From positions 32,003,448 through 32,067,447 of the forward strand of contig NW_024040817.1 in the NCBI RefSeq assembly GCF_014851395.1: a stretch of 64,000 nucleotides of DNA, written 5' to 3'. Below, in pieces: positions 52,888-64,000 of the stretch (position 1 is the first letter of the stretch; each line of letters starts with the position of its first letter). The notes under the pieces were generated by a model. The model worked only from the letters and a program-made list of their open reading frames with translations, was not told where the DNA came from and did not search any database. The position numbers and the translations under genes are program-made. The stretch comes from Micropterus salmoides (taxonomy: Eukaryota; Chordata; Actinopteri; Centrarchiformes; Centrarchidae).

Positions 52888-53921
52888 TTTATTTTTATTA
52901 GCCATTAATTCTATCAGTTACGATAACATTGTGCTCACCAAAGTAATATATGAGATCTGGTGTGCCCGATTGGGCAACAAACATGAGCAGTCAGACGATC
53001 AGACACGTCTCAGCACAGTCTCACCCCATTAACCTCCAATACTGCAGTTCCTCATTTACCAGGAAACGTGCTATAAAATATAAGTATAGTGAGTCAAAAC
53101 CAAGAGGCAGCGAGTCTAGCACTGCCAAGAGGGCGACCGCCGGAGCCGCACCAAGTTCAGCTTCACAACGGCTCTTCAGAAACCTGTGGGTGGCGTCACG
53201 GACACTATGTCCATGTTTTGCATGGTCTATTGTCAAAACTGAAGCAGGACGTGTGTCTGTGGTAGATGTTGTTCATGACAGGTTTAACAAACAGACCTGA
53301 AATGTTGCTAATAATCCCTGGAGCACAAGAAAACTGTACAGACAGCACAACTGTTATAAAAGCAGGGAGTGGGTCTGTAAACTGTGAAAGTTTTCTATCT
53401 GGCATTCTATTTTTTTTTTTTTAAAGTTCATTATGTTTACATATGTCATTTAGTAGATCTGTAATAGCTGTCACAGAACAACATTTAAAACAAGAATAGA
53501 TCTAGTATTTACACTTGTAAAAGTCATGGAAGACATGGACTACAATTTGTTTTACATTTTCGGTAGAGGAAATATAGTTCTACCCCAAAATTTTCTGTTT
53601 TTTATCAAAACGTTTCCCCAAATCAATAACCACCCAAATACATTATAACCTTCAAAACAAGCATAATCACTTAAATGTATCACCTGTAACAATGAGCTGA
53701 ACTTCAAAATAAAGCAGCCCATCCTGAGCTTCTACCAGTGTCTCTTCTAAATTTCTTTCATAAAGAAACGCTCATCAGATGAGGTAGTGCTCACTTATTT
53801 GACACTACCATCTCAGGCACTTCTGAGACACTGAGTAACATGTATTTCACTTTAACAGTGTAACAGAAAACTCCAGCTTGGGCCTCTCTGCTCCGCTGAA
53901 CATCCCGTCCTCTGGTCAGCT
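52888..53921 (-). other. dapk2: dapk2-like candidate 3'UTR
   Basis: The first minus-strand AATAAA hexamers after the stop are two adjacent copies at 52888-52893 and 52894-52899, about 1 kb downstream. The interval includes a short repeat with GTGGCGTCACGGACACTATG (53187-53215) seen widely in fish. Confidence 0.45.
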
Positions 53922-62512
<8,591 letters not shown>

Positions 62513-63770
62513 CTGAGAAAAAGAGAGTGGGGGTGGAGGTTAACTCTCATGACTTATACACTCTCAACACTGAACATCTCCTCATATTCTCCCTCACAGA
62601 ACAATCCAGAATCTTAAAATATGTAAATAAGTGTCCATTCAAGTTTCCACATCATACAACATCATACTATACTGATACTATCATATCATGTAAGTTTCCC
62701 ACTGGACCACGATTGGCTTGACCATACTAGTTGTAATGTTACAAAAGTATCGGATATGTACATGTCTTAAGCTGAGATTTAAACCTGCAATGAGTATTAG
62801 CACTTTAACTATATATTTGCTATAAGACTTGCATACCTTTACCTTAGTAAGGTTCAGAATGCATAAACTTTACCTGTAGTGGAGTGAGGTTGGTATCAGT
62901 ACTTTTGCTTAAGTAATGGGCCTGAAAACTTCTTCCACCTGTGGTTAACCCGCGGTCGAGTAATCAGATGAATTTGAATGATCTAGTCCTCTCTTGGGAT
63001 TTTTTCCCCCAAAGCAAAAGAATCACAGTGACTCGTAGTTGCTAACTAGCTAGCTTTCCACCATCTCTACTGTGAAGAGTATAAGATGCCGTAGTAACTT
63101 TACATGAACACAAACTTTTTATTTATTTTCTGTGGCACAACACAGCTTTCACTCACTATTCCACTGCAACCTGAGAGACGTAACTACCACTGAAAATAGT
63201 ATGACTATATGTTCATCTGCTATATCGCACACTAATTAATATTAGAATATATTTAATATATCCTCCTGAGAACCAAGGAAAATATTTTTTTTCCTAATCA
63301 TATTTTTTTGTGATTCCAGACCTGTTCAGGGTTAAAAAACCATCCTACAATTCACACATTTTTATTTTTATTTTTTATTTTTATTTTACAGCATGTCCAC
63401 TGTAGTAGACGACAGGATCATTTGAGTACGAAAACAGACACATTTGGTAGATACAAATTTTACCAGATTATAGAGTTTTTTTTAACTAAGAATACATACA
63501 TTTTGGGCTGTAAATTGACTATTATACAAGAATGCAGACATTTTGATTATAAAATAGACACATTTATCATTCTTGAACACTTTTCCTTACATTTTGCAAA
63601 TATATCTTTACTATTCAATCCTTTTATTGGTCCCCTTTAATCCTTGAGTTATTTGAACAATGAACATAGAACTAATGTGAAACTGATTTTTTGGGGATTT
63701 ATTTCTTCTGTCAAACTGAATCCAATCTAGTTTTTCTTCACTCTTCATTTTGTTCTTAGTATGTTCTTTG
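62513..63770. other. Upstream intron/intergenic, kinase N-lobe not found
   Basis: No DFG-, HRD- or glycine-loop-coding segment was seen on the minus strand. The region after 63300 is AT-rich with repeated ACAGACACATTT/AATAGACACATTT words and may belong to the piggyBac-like element at the right edge. Confidence 0.45.
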
Positions 63771-64000
63771 TTAGTGGTGATAGTCCTGGAAGCAATTTCT
63801 CTTTTTGGTAATGCAGAGGAACATCTTGCATTTGGTACATCTCATGTACGTCTTGCTCTTGCAGCCCTTATTTCTGCATCTTTCTGCATGCTTGGTATCC
63901 ATCATCTCAGGCATGTGCATGGCTCCTAGTCTGCGCACAGATGGCTCTGGTTGTGGGATCCTCATTTTAGATGGTGGCTCATACTCATCCTCACTCTCTT
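63771..64000 (-). pseudogene. piggyBac-like transposase C-terminus, cut by window end
   Basis: The open frame runs off the right edge and ends at TAA 63771-63773. It carries the Cys-rich C-terminal finger of PGBD/piggyBac transposases: AERCRNKGCKSKTYMRCTKC then LC, NCFQDYHH. An acidic ESEDEYEPPSK precedes it. Whether the rest is intact cannot be seen; listed as a pseudogene only because completeness is unknown. Confidence 0.75.

Noticed and set aside
53021..53236. 71-codon minus-strand frame after the dapk2-like stop
   Set aside because: It overlaps a dispersed repeat in the candidate 3'UTR and has no family similarity.

Overview
This window is vertebrate genomic DNA, most likely from a percomorph-type teleost fish. 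Genes are split by GT-AG introns, and intergenic and intronic sequence is packed with fish-type repeats: L2 and Rex/CR1-like LINEs, tRNA-derived SINEs with a LINE-like tail, Tc1/IS630-like and hAT DNA transposons, and long dinucleotide arrays. There is no bacterial-style gene organisation, operon or CRISPR array. The species call is an inference from repeat types and protein similarity recalled from memory; no search was run.

Three protein-coding genes can be reconstructed exon by exon, with all intron phases consistent. (1) arhgef2 (GEF-H1), plus strand, 841-12420: the last nine recognisable exons (331 residues, C-terminal to the DH-PH core, including a coiled coil). Its 5' part lies upstream of the window. 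(2) A tpm3-like striated-muscle tropomyosin, plus strand, 28744 to about 49400: complete, ten exons, 284 residues, with two possible 3' ends. (3) A dapk2-like death-associated protein kinase, minus strand, 62512 down to 53922: the last seven exons (176 residues), covering the end of the kinase domain, the autoregulatory segment and the C-terminal tail. The 5' part lies beyond the window or was not found.

Layout: 1-14.1 kb arhgef2 3' half and candidate 3'UTR; 14.1-28.6 kb intergenic, dominated by a nested transposon block (16946-21139) and several DNA-transposon remnants; 28.6-49.4 kb tpm3 with LINE and SINE insertions in its introns; 49.4-52.9 kb intergenic, with a transposon carrying long inverted repeats directly after tpm3; 52.9-62.5 kb dapk2-like gene; 62.5-64 kb upstream intronic or intergenic sequence with a piggyBac-like transposase C-terminus running off the right edge.

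The three genes are not a pathway, although GEF-H1 (RhoA activation), tropomyosin (actin filament) and DAPK (which phosphorylates myosin light chain) all act on actomyosin. More interesting is the linkage. In human, TPM1, TPM2 and TPM4 each share a chromosome with a DAPK gene but TPM3 does not, so a DAPK next to tpm3 and arhgef2 may be an ohnolog lost from mammals. The other main observations are the tpm3 stop codon that overlaps a splice donor, a histidine at a tropomyosin core position, and several transposon insertions with readable target-site duplications. No wholly new biological system was recognised.
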